Shown piece after piece: positions 33,954 through 43,238 of a DNA stretch of 44,599 bases. The stretch is taken from positions 1 through 44,599 of the IMG/VR virus record IMGVR_UViG_3300020578_000153, one strand, 5' to 3'. This DNA is from a virus. The first letter of the stretch is position 1, and the number at the start of each line of letters is the position of its first letter. The position numbers and the translations under genes are program-made. The notes beneath the pieces were generated by a model that did not search any database, was not told the DNA's origin, and worked only from the letters and a program-made list of their open reading frames with translations.

Positions 33954-36029
33954 ATGATTGCGAACTTGCCCGTTCTTAAAAAAAATTTATTTTCAGAAAA
34001 GGAAACCATGTTTAGTTTTAGACTGAATGAAGAATTTATTTCTCAGTATAAAAAAATCACACCCCCCTTTGGCTATCGGGATGCAGCGGGGAACTCTGTT
34101 GGTGAAATTACATTTCTTAGAACATACTCTAGAAAAAAACTAGACGGCACAAAAGAAACTTGGGTTGATGTTTGTGAAAGAGTAATTAACGGCATGTATT
34201 CATTGCAAAAAGATCATTGCAAGAATAATAAGTTACCCTGGAATGGAGTAAAGGCACAAGCTTCTGCAAAAGAAGCGTTTGATCGTTTATTCAATCTTAA
34301 ATGGACACCACCCGGGCGAGGACTTTGGATAATGGGAACAGATCTTGTCAATGTGCAAAAAAATTCTGCGGCTTTGCAAAACTGTGCTTTTGTCTCCACT
34401 GGTGAAATGAATAAAGACAACCCGGCTGAACCATTTGCATTTTTAATGGAAGCATCAATGCTAGGAGTCGGCGTTGGATTTGATGATAAAGGTGCCGACA
34501 AAGGGTTTTCTATCTTTCAACCCAAACATTCAACTGATATTACATCAATTGAAGACAGCAGAGAGGGTTGGAAAGATTCAACAATTGCTTTAATTAATTC
34601 TTTTTTAAAACCAGATCAATCCGAAGTTAATTTTGATTATTCATTAATTAGACCATTTGGAACTCCAATAAAAACTTTTGGCGGCACGGCCTCAGGACCA
34701 GAGCCTCTAGAGAAACTGCATAAAGCAATCAGAAAATTATTTACAGACAGAAACGGCGAACTGCTCACGCGCAAAGACATTGCAGATCTTGGAAATCTAA
34801 TTGGAGTTTGTGTTGTATCGGGTAATGTCCGCAGATCGGCGGAGCTTTTAATCGGCAGATCTGATGATCAAGATTTTTTAAATCTTAAAAATCCAAAAAT
34901 TTTTCCAGAGCGCAACTCGTATGATTCAGAAAATCCAGGTTGGGCTTGGATGAGTAACAATTCTGTTGAAACTTATGTTGGTAACGATCTATCTCATTTG
35001 GTAGACAATATTGCTCTAAATGGGGAGCCTGGAGTTATTTGGCTTGATATGTCTCGTAAGTATGGTCGGCTTTCGGATCCGCCGAACAACAAGGATTGGC
35101 GAGTCGCTGGATACAATCCATGTGCAGAGCAATCTCTTGAGTCATATGAATGTTGTACATTGGTTGAAACATACTTAAATCGTCACGAAAACATTGAGGA
35201 CTACAAAAGGACATTGAAATTTGCATATCTATATGCAAAAACAGTAACGCTGTTACCAACTCATTGGGAAAAAACTAATGCAATTATGCAAAGAAATAGG
35301 AGAATTGGCACATCAATGTCTGGTATTGCCAATTTTGCTGATAAAAAAGGTTTGCCTGTTCTTAAAGAGTGGATGAATGAAGGGTATGAAACTGTAAAAA
35401 GATACGATAACATTTACTCTGAGTGGTTTGGCATCCGTGAATCTATCAAGATGACGACAGTGAAACCCTCAGGAACAGTTTCAATACTGGCTGGTGAATC
35501 CCCAGGTGTCCATTGGACACCGGGCGGAGAATTTTTCAACAGAACAATTCGGTTTTCCAATGATGATCCTATGCTCCCTTTGTTCAAAATGGCAAATTAT
35601 AGGATTGAGCCAGCAGCAGAGTCTCCTGATACAACCTCTGTTGTATATTTTCCAATTAAAAGTGGTGCAAGAAGAAGTGAAAAAGATGTAACCATCTTTG
35701 AAAAAATGGCAATTGCCGCAACTGCCCAAAGATATTGGTCAGATAATTCTGTTTCAGTTACAATTTCATTTGATTCTCAAACAGAAAAGCAATATATTGG
35801 AACCGTTTTACACATGTATGACGGACAATTAAAGACTGTTTCGTTTTTACCACAAGGTAACCACACATATCTACAAATGCCATATACTCAAATTGATGAA
35901 AATGAGTATTTAAAAGCAAAATCTGAACTTTTTCCAATTGATTTTGCTGGAGTTTATGCTGGATTAGCCCATGATGCTATAGGAGAGGCCTATTGCACAA
36001 CTGATTCATGCGAAATCAAGCTTTCTTAA
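33954..36029 (+). CDS. nrdJ: Class II (B12-dependent) ribonucleoside-triphosphate reductase
   Basis: A 691-residue product with CGGAGGTCTG before ATG. The arrangement matches monomeric RTPR: C144 (ALQNCAFVS), NPCAEQ with C390 (thiyl-radical cysteine) and E392, and C401 as partner of C144. WTPPGRGLWIMG (117-128) and NVRRSAELLIG (291-301) are further signatures. The C-terminal C-x4-C (YCTTDSCEIKLS) is the redox relay. It makes dNTPs from NTPs using adenosylcobalamin, needing no small subunit and no oxygen, and complements ThyX. Confidence 0.95.
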   Translation: MIANLPVLKKNLFSEKETMFSFRLNEEFISQYKKITPPFGYRDAAGNSVGEITFLRTYSRKKLDGTKETWVDVCERVINGMYSLQKDHCKNNKLPWNGVKAQASAKEAFDRLFNLKWTPPGRGLWIMGTDLVNVQKNSAALQNCAFVSTGEMNKDNPAEPFAFLMEASMLGVGVGFDDKGADKGFSIFQPKHSTDITSIEDSREGWKDSTIALINSFLKPDQSEVNFDYSLIRPFGTPIKTFGGTASGPEPLEKLHKAIRKLFTDRNGELLTRKDIADLGNLIGVCVVSGNVRRSAELLIGRSDDQDFLNLKNPKIFPERNSYDSENPGWAWMSNNSVETYVGNDLSHLVDNIALNGEPGVIWLDMSRKYGRLSDPPNNKDWRVAGYNPCAEQSLESYECCTLVETYLNRHENIEDYKRTLKFAYLYAKTVTLLPTHWEKTNAIMQRNRRIGTSMSGIANFADKKGLPVLKEWMNEGYETVKRYDNIYSEWFGIRESIKMTTVKPSGTVSILAGESPGVHWTPGGEFFNRTIRFSNDDPMLPLFKMANYRIEPAAESPDTTSVVYFPIKSGARRSEKDVTIFEKMAIAATAQRYWSDNSVSVTISFDSQTEKQYIGTVLHMYDGQLKTVSFLPQGNHTYLQMPYTQIDENEYLKAKSELFPIDFAGVYAGLAHDAIGEAYCTTDSCEIKLS

Positions 36030-36076
36030 TAAAAAAATCGCTTTTATATCACAACATGATGTAGAATGTAATAAGA

Positions 36077-36409
36077 ATGACATCAGATATGATAAAAAGC
36101 AAGCAAATTTGGGTGCCTGAGCGCGCTTTTGGCGTATGTCTTTGGATTATGGAAGACGGAATGCCTTTAAGCGATGGCGATGGTGTTCTTTGCGCTGAAG
36201 GACTGGTCGGTGACGAGAATATTGAAAGACAAGTTGCTCAGGCCGCAAAATATTGGACAGGATCTGACGCTGGTGAATGCCGATGGGTTTCTGGGGCAAG
36301 AAAAATTACCGCCTCAGAACAAGAAGATCAGAAAGAAAGGCTTTCGGAAGGTCTTATTGCTGACCCATTTGAAGATTTTTTTGATGATTATTTTGGTAAA
36401 AGAAAATGA
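36077..36409 (+). CDS. Conserved phage protein next to portal
   Basis: A 110-residue acidic product. KQIWVPERAFGVCLWIMEDGMPLSDGDG opens a compact domain, then WTGSDAGECRWVSGARKIT and an acidic tail (DPFEDFFDDYFG). I associate such small proteins with the portal gene of large actinophages. It overlaps the portal start by ATGA. Function unknown. Confidence 0.75.
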   Translation: MTSDMIKSKQIWVPERAFGVCLWIMEDGMPLSDGDGVLCAEGLVGDENIERQVAQAAKYWTGSDAGECRWVSGARKITASEQEDQKERLSEGLIADPFEDFFDDYFGKRK

Positions 36410-38034
36410 ACTCAAGAATGTCACTAGATGACTCCGGTGATGATTTTAACGAAATTGATGATATTGCGTATTATCAATTTGCTTCCGCCGAAGAGACCGT
36501 TGATCCGTTTTCAGCAATAAAAATAAATTCACTTCCACCACGAATGAAGAGGAAGGCAGAAAGAATTGCCAAAAGATTTGAAGGGGAAGATGGAACTAAA
36601 TCTAAATACCTAGATCCAGAGGTCGTTAATGGCTATTCTCTATGGGATATTGTGAATCCCCCATATGATTTAGATAACCTAGCAAAATTATACGACCAGA
36701 GCGCGATACATTCTGCTGCCATTAAATCTAGGGTTATGAATACTGTTGGTCTTGGTTATGAGTTTTCAGAAACACTCAAAGCGAGAAGAAAAGTAGAAAA
36801 AGCACACGGCAACCCCGCAAAACTTGAAAAAGTTAGAAGAGATTTGCAAGACTTGAAAGAAGAAATGGATGACCTTTTTGAAGGTTTAAACATTGAAGAA
36901 ACACTTATTGAAACTCTTGTGCGAGTTTGGCAAGACTGCCTGACTGTCGGTAATGGTTACCTTGAGGTTGGTAGAAACAATTCTGGAAAAATTGGTTATA
37001 TTGGACATATTCCAGCAACAATGGTTCGTGTGCGAAGAAAGCGAGATGGCTTTGTCCAGCTGTCCAGAGCAAACAAAATTCAAGCAGTTTTTTTTAGAAA
37101 TTTTCAAGACTTAGAAATGGCAGACCCCATTAACGCGGATCCAAGTCCAAATGAAATAATACATTTTAAGATGTATTCACCAAATAATACATACTATGGA
37201 ATACCATCGTCCGTTTCTGCCGCTGCGGCAATAATTGGAGATAAATTTGCAAAAGAATATAATATTGATTATTTTGAAAACAAAGCAATTCCTAGATATG
37301 CAATTATTCTTAAAGGCGCAAAACTTAGTAATAAATCTAAAATGGAACTTGTTAACTATTTTAGATCCGAGGTCAAAGGCCGCAACCACGGAACCTTGAT
37401 TGTTCCATTACCTGCTGGACTTGGTAATGATTCAGATATTAAGTTTGAAAAACTTGAAGCAGGTGTCCAAGACGCATCTTTTGACAAGTATAGAAAATCA
37501 AACAGAGATGAAATTCTGGTTGCAAACAGAGTTCCTGCACCAAAAGTTGGCGTATACGACAATGCAAACTTGGCTGTTTCAAGAGATGCCGATAAAACAT
37601 TCAAACTCCAAGTAATTGGACCAGATCAATCTGTCATAGAAAAAAAATTAAACAGACTTGTTTCTGAGTTTACTGATATGTTGCAATTAAAACTAAAAAA
37701 AATTGATCTTTTGGATGAAGATATTGAATCAAAGATTTTTGATAGATATTTAAGAACAGAAGTTGTTACTCCAAACGAGGTGCGGTCAAAGATTGGTTTC
37801 CCAGAAAGAGAAGAGGGAGACAATGTGTTGCCATACCCAACAAGATCAAAACAAGAGGGGATGCCCGGGGCACCCGTAGGAAATTCTAACAATGCTTCTT
37901 CAAACCCGCCAAAATCAAGGTCGGATTCCGGGGCTTTGCCTGACGGGGCGAGAGATTCTGGAGATCAAGCAGAAAGAGGTCAGAATCAAGATTCTGGCGA
38001 TAACACTAGCGACTCATCGCTAAGTGATAATTAA
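36406..38034 (+). CDS. Portal protein
   Basis: A 542-residue product. Residues about 85-440 carry the portal core: IHSAAIKSRVMNTVG, LTVGNGYLEVGRNNSG, NEIIHFKMYSPNNTYYGIPS-SVSAAAA, and VPAPKVGVYDNANLAVSRDADK. The C-terminus is a disordered Ser/Asp/Gly-rich tail. Portals form the dodecameric DNA gate at the head vertex. Position before the prohead protease and capsid genes confirms it. No terminase gene is adjacent. Confidence 0.92.
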   Translation: MNSRMSLDDSGDDFNEIDDIAYYQFASAEETVDPFSAIKINSLPPRMKRKAERIAKRFEGEDGTKSKYLDPEVVNGYSLWDIVNPPYDLDNLAKLYDQSAIHSAAIKSRVMNTVGLGYEFSETLKARRKVEKAHGNPAKLEKVRRDLQDLKEEMDDLFEGLNIEETLIETLVRVWQDCLTVGNGYLEVGRNNSGKIGYIGHIPATMVRVRRKRDGFVQLSRANKIQAVFFRNFQDLEMADPINADPSPNEIIHFKMYSPNNTYYGIPSSVSAAAAIIGDKFAKEYNIDYFENKAIPRYAIILKGAKLSNKSKMELVNYFRSEVKGRNHGTLIVPLPAGLGNDSDIKFEKLEAGVQDASFDKYRKSNRDEILVANRVPAPKVGVYDNANLAVSRDADKTFKLQVIGPDQSVIEKKLNRLVSEFTDMLQLKLKKIDLLDEDIESKIFDRYLRTEVVTPNEVRSKIGFPEREEGDNVLPYPTRSKQEGMPGAPVGNSNNASSNPPKSRSDSGALPDGARDSGDQAERGQNQDSGDNTSDSSLSDN

Positions 38035-38045
38035 GGAGATTAATA

Positions 38046-38297
38046 ATGGATGGATCAATTGTTTATGCAAACACATCAGTTGACAGCACTGCAAATGAGG
38101 TTTCTGTAAATCATCATACAAGTGAAATATATTTTTGGAATAATAGCAGTTCTACTAATGCAACAGTTAGGCTTAATGGTATATATAATATAGTTATTCC
38201 TAAAGATGCTGGTTTTTATCATAAAATAGAAGGCGATTATACAACATTTCAAGTCATCACTGCGTCTGTAACTTTATCTGTTTTTGCAATTGGATGA
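38046..38297 (+). CDS. Small beta-rich probable virion protein
   Basis: An 83-residue product (MDGSIVYANTSVDSTANEV...), with Asn/Ser/Thr-rich strands and a GIYNIVIPKDAGFYHKIEGD core. It resembles the 42869 product in composition (small beta proteins of the head block). GGAG lies before ATG. A decoration or head-tail role is plausible. Confidence 0.68.
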   Translation: MDGSIVYANTSVDSTANEVSVNHHTSEIYFWNNSSSTNATVRLNGIYNIVIPKDAGFYHKIEGDYTTFQVITASVTLSVFAIG

Positions 38298-38337
38298 CAA
38301 AAAAAATATAAGGTATAATTTTACATTATGAGGTATT

Positions 38338-40137
38338 ATGGAAGATTTTAATTTATCATTTCCAATTGATTTGATTAAGAAAGAAGAGAGGGTTGTAATT
38401 GGAATTGCAACTGCGGATAATATCGATAAAGCCAATGACGTCGTAGATTTTAATGCGTCTCTTGACGCATTTAAAAATTGGGGTGGCAATATCAGAGAAA
38501 TGCATGCACCAATTGCTGTTGGAAAAGCAATTCATATTGAACCTACACAAATTAAAGGTCCCGATGGTAAAAAATATAATGCAATTAAAGTTCATGCATA
38601 TATATCAAAAGGGGCCGAGGATACTTGGCAAAAAATTTTAGACGGTACATTAAAAGCATTTTCTATTGGGGGTAAAATTATTCAAAAAGAAGCCATGTCG
38701 GAAAAAATGCACAATGGTAGACCAATTAATATAATTAAACAGTATGTTCTTGGAGAACTCAGTTTGGTTGATAATCCCGCAAATGCATTGGCTACGGTAG
38801 ACATCATTAAAAGAAATGAAGATGGAAGTCTGCAGTATGTTCTTGAAGAAATTCTTGAAATAGCAAAGAAACAACCAATAAGAGATCCAAAGGGTGGATT
38901 AACAGCAGCAGGTCGCAGACACTTTAAACAAACAGAAGGGGCAAACTTAAAACCTGGCGTTAAAGGACCAGCAAACACCCCTGAAAAAATGCGCCGCAAG
39001 GGTTCTTTTTTGACTCGCTTCTTCACCAACCCTTCTGGACCAATGAAAGATGAAAAAGGTCGCCCTACAAGGTTAGCTCTTTCAGCAGCGGCATGGGGCG
39101 AACCAGTGCCACAGGATAGATCTGACGCAGCACGACTTGCTGCAAAAGGCAGACGACTTCTTGAGCGATACGCTAAGATTAAACAGAAAAGCGTAGATGA
39201 AATTTTATTAGAAGATGAAGATCTTCTTATTAAAGAAATGTTTTATTTTGATAATGAAGACTATATGGAATTAATTAAAGACACTCCATTAAGTGATTAT
39301 ACTTTTGAAGATTCTTTTGATGAAAATAAATTAGAGTTAATTTTAAAATCTTTAAAAGAATGGTTTAGAGAAGATTGGGTTGATATTTCAAGACCCAAGA
39401 AGGGGGGTGGATTTGAACCCTGCGGAAGATCGGATGCAAGCAGTGGAAAGTATCCGAAGTGTGTTCCAGCCTCCCGCGCTGCCCGAATGTCACAAGCAGA
39501 AATTGATTCGGCTGTAAGAAGAAAAAGAAGAGCCGAGTCAACTCAGACCCGTCAAGATAAAAAACCAATTAATGTTTCGACGGACAAAATGGAAAAAAGA
39601 AATGTTCCAACAAATCCTGAACTTTATGCACGAGTTAAAGCAGAAGCAAAAGCAAAGTTTGATGTTTATCCATCGGCATATGCAAATGCTTGGCTAGTTC
39701 GTGAATACAAAAAAAGAGGCGGAAAATATCGCGTTGAAAAAGCCGACGAGGTGACAACCGACAGTATGGGTGCTGGTATTAAAAATCCACAACAGGGTTA
39801 TATTGAACCAAGCAAAATGAGGGGCAAAAAAAAGAAAGTTAAGAAAATTAAAAAGGGTGTTGAGGACACACTGAGCCCCGTTGAATCATTACAAGAGGTG
39901 ATAGCCCATTTGGCAGACAGAATTGATATGCACCAAAAATGGAATTGGCAATTAAATGCTTCATTAGATGAAATTGAAGATATTCTAGTGGAAGACGAAG
40001 AACTGGAAGATGAAAATTACGAAGAAGGTTATTTTGAAGAAGATAATGATGGGGATGAGTCGGAATCGGAAATAACAATTCGGGATTTAATGAATTTAAT
40101 TGGTAAAACATTTGATGCAGCACCAAAAAATTGGTAG
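38338..40137 (+). CDS. XkdF-like prohead protease fused to DUF6321 and basic domains
   Basis: A 599-residue product, much longer than a plain protease. Residues 1-160 are XkdF-like, with H56 (REMHAPI) and S109 (LKAFSIGG) as likely catalytic pair. About 180-285 is a DUF6321-type domain (GGLTAAGRRHFKQTEGANLK; KGSFLTRFF; PTRLALSAAAWGEP). About 345-420 is a basic domain (GGGFEPCGRSDASSGKYPKC). About 420-465 is a DUF5872-like domain (YPSAYANAWLVREYKKRGGK). The C-terminus is acidic and may act as scaffold. It processes the capsid precursor. Confidence 0.85.
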   Translation: MEDFNLSFPIDLIKKEERVVIGIATADNIDKANDVVDFNASLDAFKNWGGNIREMHAPIAVGKAIHIEPTQIKGPDGKKYNAIKVHAYISKGAEDTWQKILDGTLKAFSIGGKIIQKEAMSEKMHNGRPINIIKQYVLGELSLVDNPANALATVDIIKRNEDGSLQYVLEEILEIAKKQPIRDPKGGLTAAGRRHFKQTEGANLKPGVKGPANTPEKMRRKGSFLTRFFTNPSGPMKDEKGRPTRLALSAAAWGEPVPQDRSDAARLAAKGRRLLERYAKIKQKSVDEILLEDEDLLIKEMFYFDNEDYMELIKDTPLSDYTFEDSFDENKLELILKSLKEWFREDWVDISRPKKGGGFEPCGRSDASSGKYPKCVPASRAARMSQAEIDSAVRRKRRAESTQTRQDKKPINVSTDKMEKRNVPTNPELYARVKAEAKAKFDVYPSAYANAWLVREYKKRGGKYRVEKADEVTTDSMGAGIKNPQQGYIEPSKMRGKKKKVKKIKKGVEDTLSPVESLQEVIAHLADRIDMHQKWNWQLNASLDEIEDILVEDEELEDENYEEGYFEEDNDGDESESEITIRDLMNLIGKTFDAAPKNW

Positions 40138-40196
40138 AATACAAAAATATTAATATTTTCTTGCTAAATCAAGTAAAATATGATAAGGTCTTTAGC

Positions 40197-40679
40197 ATGG
40201 ATGAACAAGAGTCAAAATTGTCACTTATAAAAAAGGTTGTTAATTGGCTTGTTCCAGATGTTCAAGAAAATGCTTCAACAACAATAGTTGAAGTTACTGA
40301 AAACACACAGGAGGAAGAAATGGATATTGAAGTCCTTAAGGATGCTCTGAGTGCTGTTGTTGATGAAAAACTTGCTAACTTCGCTACTTCCATAAAAGAA
40401 GAGGTTGAGGCTGCGGTTCAAGAAAAAATTGACACCATCACAAAGAGTTTTGAGGTGCAGAGTGCCGAACTGCAGGAAAAATTAGAGGCAACAGAAAAGG
40501 CATTGGCCGAGCAAGAAGAGAAGGTTCAGACCTTCGCTACAGCCGGTGCTGTTAAGAAGAGTGTTGACCCAGAAGACGACAATGAGGGCGAGGAGCTTAA
40601 GAAGTCCTCCACAAAGTCAGTTTGGGAAAATATTTATTTACCACAGGGTCTTATAAGCGCCCTGGGATATGAGTCATAA
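40197..40679 (+). CDS. Scaffold-like coiled-coil protein
   Basis: A 160-residue product from MDEQESKLSLIKKV. A long coiled coil (KEEVEAAVQEKIDTITKSFE through EKALAEQEEKVQTF) and an acidic tail fit a capsid scaffold or capsid delta domain, placed just before the major capsid gene. A second start at 40320 (MDIEVLKDALSAV) has a much stronger ribosome-binding site, CAGGAGGAAGAA, so a short form of 119 residues may be made too. Confidence 0.75.
   Translation: MDEQESKLSLIKKVVNWLVPDVQENASTTIVEVTENTQEEEMDIEVLKDALSAVVDEKLANFATSIKEEVEAAVQEKIDTITKSFEVQSAELQEKLEATEKALAEQEEKVQTFATAGAVKKSVDPEDDNEGEELKKSSTKSVWENIYLPQGLISALGYES
40320..40340 (+). promoter_or_regulatory. Internal translation start in the scaffold gene
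   Basis: AGGAGGAAGAA directly precedes in-frame ATG 40320, whereas the first ATG (40197) has only weak upstream purines. This could yield two nested products, as in several phage protease/scaffold genes. Confidence 0.5.
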
Positions 40680-40695
40680 TTAGGAGGATAAAATA

Positions 40696-41727
40696 ATGGC
40701 ATCACAAGAAGAAATTCTTTCTAAGGCCGATGAGGTGACAACAAGCGTTGTCGGAAACGATTCGGGTGGCCTTCTCAAGCCAGCCCAGTCTAACCGATTC
40801 CTTGATTATGTCATAGACCAGTCGGTTCTTATGCAAAACGCAAGGGTTGTTCGTATGAGAACACCACAAATGGAGATCGATAAGGTCTCGGTTGGAACTC
40901 GTTTGCTTGCAAAGGCAACAGAGGCCACAGACAGCGGCACAAACGCCGCCGTTACATTCAGCAAAGTTTCGCTTAGCACAGTTAAGCTTCGCCTTGACTG
41001 GGCAATGTCAACAGAGTCACTGGAAGACAACATTGAAGGCGCTTCTCTTGAAGATCATATTGCACAGATTATGGCTCGTCAAACAGCCAATGATCTTGAC
41101 GATCTTTTCATCAATGGAAACACCTCTTCAGGCAACGCGCTTCTTAAGGCTCTTGACGGCTTCGTCAAGCTTGCTAAAGCTAACGGCACGGTTGTTGACG
41201 AGGCCGGTAACAATGTTTCTAGAGCGACATTTGACCGTATTCTTCGTAACCTGCCAAAGAAGTATTTACAGCGCAGAAATGAACTGAAGTTTTTCTCGGG
41301 TTCAGGAATTGTTCAAGACACAATTTTTAGCCTTCAGAGTCCAAACTCAGCCACAGCAGCAACTGCTGGTGCTCCTGCTCCTGCGTCAACTGTTGGTGAA
41401 CTTGCATTCCTTCAGGGTGCAATGAGAGCCAATGGTGGTGCTGGTGTTACGGGACTGTCGCCTTATGGCATCGGTCTCGTTGAAGTGCCTCTGATGCCAG
41501 AGACCGCCTCTGGCGACTACTCTGGTGCAACCGGTTCGCATGGTCATATTGAATTAACATTCCCGAACAACAGAATTATTGGTATTAACCGTGACATTAC
41601 AGTCTATCGCCAATTTAAGCCAAAGACTGACACGATTGAGTACACCCAATATATGAGGGTTGCAAGCAACATTGAGAATGCTGAATCATATGTGATTGGC
41701 AAGAACATCAAGCTTAGAACGCTCTGA
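40696..41727 (+). CDS. Major capsid protein (HK97 fold)
   Basis: A 343-residue product with TAGGAGGATAAAATA before ATG, the strongest site of the block. Order of features: an N-arm (GGLLKPAQSNRFLDYVIDQSV), the spine region, LRLDWAMSTESLEDNIEGASLEDHIAQIMARQTANDLDDLFINGN, and a C-terminal A-domain. This is the Phage_capsid pattern. Codon use is notably less AT-rich, as for a highly expressed gene. A strong terminator follows. Confidence 0.93.
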   Translation: MASQEEILSKADEVTTSVVGNDSGGLLKPAQSNRFLDYVIDQSVLMQNARVVRMRTPQMEIDKVSVGTRLLAKATEATDSGTNAAVTFSKVSLSTVKLRLDWAMSTESLEDNIEGASLEDHIAQIMARQTANDLDDLFINGNTSSGNALLKALDGFVKLAKANGTVVDEAGNNVSRATFDRILRNLPKKYLQRRNELKFFSGSGIVQDTIFSLQSPNSATAATAGAPAPASTVGELAFLQGAMRANGGAGVTGLSPYGIGLVEVPLMPETASGDYSGATGSHGHIELTFPNNRIIGINRDITVYRQFKPKTDTIEYTQYMRVASNIENAESYVIGKNIKLRTL

Positions 41728-41740
41728 TATACAATTTAGC

Positions 41741-41772
41741 AAAAAGGGGAGGGAATTACCCCTCCCCTTTTT
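41741..41772 (+). terminator. Intrinsic terminator after the capsid gene
   Basis: AAAAAGGGGAGGG and CCCTCCCCTTTTT form a perfect 13-bp stem with a 6-base loop, ending in the T-run. Placement right after the capsid gene would limit readthrough and raise capsid output relative to later genes. Confidence 0.92.
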
Positions 41773-41807
41773 CGCATTTAATATAGAAGTGTGATAAGAT
41801 ATTTTCT

Positions 41808-42125
41808 ATGACTGACAATGTTGTTACATCATCTTCGTTAGATGCCGAAGACCCAAAAAAGAAACCGGCAAAAAAAGCTGTTCCAAAAAAAGCTGCAGTT
41901 AAAAAAGTAGAAGCAGAAAAAGAAACTTCAACAGTATCAGAAGATAAAGTTTATGTTTTTTTTGAAAGCGGAATTGCCTATAATTCAGGTAATTTAAGAT
42001 TCACAAGAGATAATCCGCTACAGGCGGTAACACCAGAACAAGCGGAACTTTTGCTTTCTTTGGATAATTTTAGAAGACCGGATCAGTTGGAATTAGAAGA
42101 ATATTTAGCTTCTAAGGAGGATTAA
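41808..42125 (+). CDS. Head-associated protein with Lys/Pro/Ala-rich N-terminus
   Basis: A 105-residue product. Residues about 15-40 are a KKPAKKAVPKKAAVKKVEAE repeat; the C-terminal half (YVFFESGIAYNSGNLRFTRDNPLQAVTPEQAELLLS, then FRRPDQLELEEYL) is a small domain commonly found just after actinophage capsid genes. A DNA-contacting or head-completion role is inferred. Confidence 0.75.
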   Translation: MTDNVVTSSSLDAEDPKKKPAKKAVPKKAAVKKVEAEKETSTVSEDKVYVFFESGIAYNSGNLRFTRDNPLQAVTPEQAELLLSLDNFRRPDQLELEEYLASKED

Positions 42126-42126
42126 A

Positions 42127-42510
42127 ATGGCAGGAAATTTATCTAATTATTTAGAAAATAAAATTTTAGATCATATATTAGGAACGACATCTTATACAAT
42201 GCCAACCCCTGTTTATTTAGCCCTGTACACTGTTGCTCCAACCGATGCTGGAGGCGGTACAGAGGTTGCTGGTGGCTCCTATGTGCGTAAAACTGTGACT
42301 TTCACAGTAGCATCAGGTGGAGCAACCAGTAATGATTCCAATGTTGATTTCAACGGGATGCCTGCCTGCACTGTTGTTGCCGTTGGCGTTTTTGATGCCC
42401 TTACATCTGGAAATCTATTAGTCTACGGCGGACTTACCGCAAACAAAACGATTGATAGCGGTGATATTTTGCGAATTGCAACCGGAGATCTTGACATCAC
42501 AATTGATTAA
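42127..42510 (+). CDS. Phage virion structural protein
   Basis: A 127-residue product. SNYLENKILDHILGTTSYTMP, VYLALYTVAPTDAGGGTEVAGGSYVRK and GNLLVYGGLTANKTIDSGDILRI match a widespread phage structural family encoded in head-tail and fibre clusters. AAGGAGGATTAAA precedes ATG. Confidence 0.8.
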   Translation: MAGNLSNYLENKILDHILGTTSYTMPTPVYLALYTVAPTDAGGGTEVAGGSYVRKTVTFTVASGGATSNDSNVDFNGMPACTVVAVGVFDALTSGNLLVYGGLTANKTIDSGDILRIATGDLDITID

Positions 42511-42521
42511 CAGGAGTCGTT

Positions 42522-42869
42522 ATGCTTAGAAGAGAGTTTAATGGCGGAGTGTTAAAAACACAATTAGCCGCAAATATATCAAATACAGCCAACTCTTTTT
42601 CTGTAATAGACGGATCAACATTCCCTAATGGGGGTTCTGGAAATCCATTTGTTATTGTTATTGGCAAGGGCACAGCTGGGGAAGAAAAGGTTCTGTGTTC
42701 CTCTAGAACAACCGACACCTTTACTGTTCAACAGCGGGGGTATGATGGCACTACGGCCAGCTCTCATTCAAGTGGAGATTTAGTTGATCATGTGTTGGAT
42801 GCGACAACGGTTCAGTATATGAATACTGCAACAAACGATAATGCTATAATTTCTTTGATGGGGATATAA
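42522..42869 (+). CDS. Probable virion protein
   Basis: A 115-residue product with the segment TFTVQQRGYDGTTASSHSSG-DLVDHVLDA, a motif recurrent in phage structural proteins. Beta-rich throughout. It overlaps the next gene by one base (TAATG). Confidence 0.75.
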   Translation: MLRREFNGGVLKTQLAANISNTANSFSVIDGSTFPNGGSGNPFVIVIGKGTAGEEKVLCSSRTTDTFTVQQRGYDGTTASSHSSGDLVDHVLDATTVQYMNTATNDNAIISLMGI

Positions 42870-43198
42870 TGCCAAATTTAACGCCTAAAAATTTATATAT
42901 AGGAAGCGACAGTGGTTCAAATGTATACACTGTAAGCGCCAATACCGGATCGTACTCTATTGTAAGAAATATCAATATTTGCAATACCGGATCGTCAACT
43001 ATTCTATGCAATGTTCACATAGTTCCCTCAGGAGGGGCAGCGGCTGCTAACAATAAAATTATGTCTAATTTTACAGTTGCTGGCAATGAAACAATTTCTT
43101 ATGATGCATCTATTGTGATGAACGCTTCATCATCAATATATGTAAGTGCCAATGTTGCAAATATAACTTATATCATTAGTGGAGTTGAGTTCGTTTAA
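42869..43198 (+). CDS. Probable virion protein
   Basis: A 109-residue beta-rich product, Ser/Asn/Thr-rich (MPNLTPKNLYIGSDSGSNVY...), with NICNTGSSTILCNVHIVPSGG. Similar composition to the 38046 product. Probably a decoration or fibre-associated subunit. Confidence 0.7.
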   Translation: MPNLTPKNLYIGSDSGSNVYTVSANTGSYSIVRNINICNTGSSTILCNVHIVPSGGAAAANNKIMSNFTVAGNETISYDASIVMNASSSIYVSANVANITYIISGVEFV

Positions 43199-43238
43199 TA
43201 CATTTTCTATTTAATTCAAGATCATATAAAATAAATGT

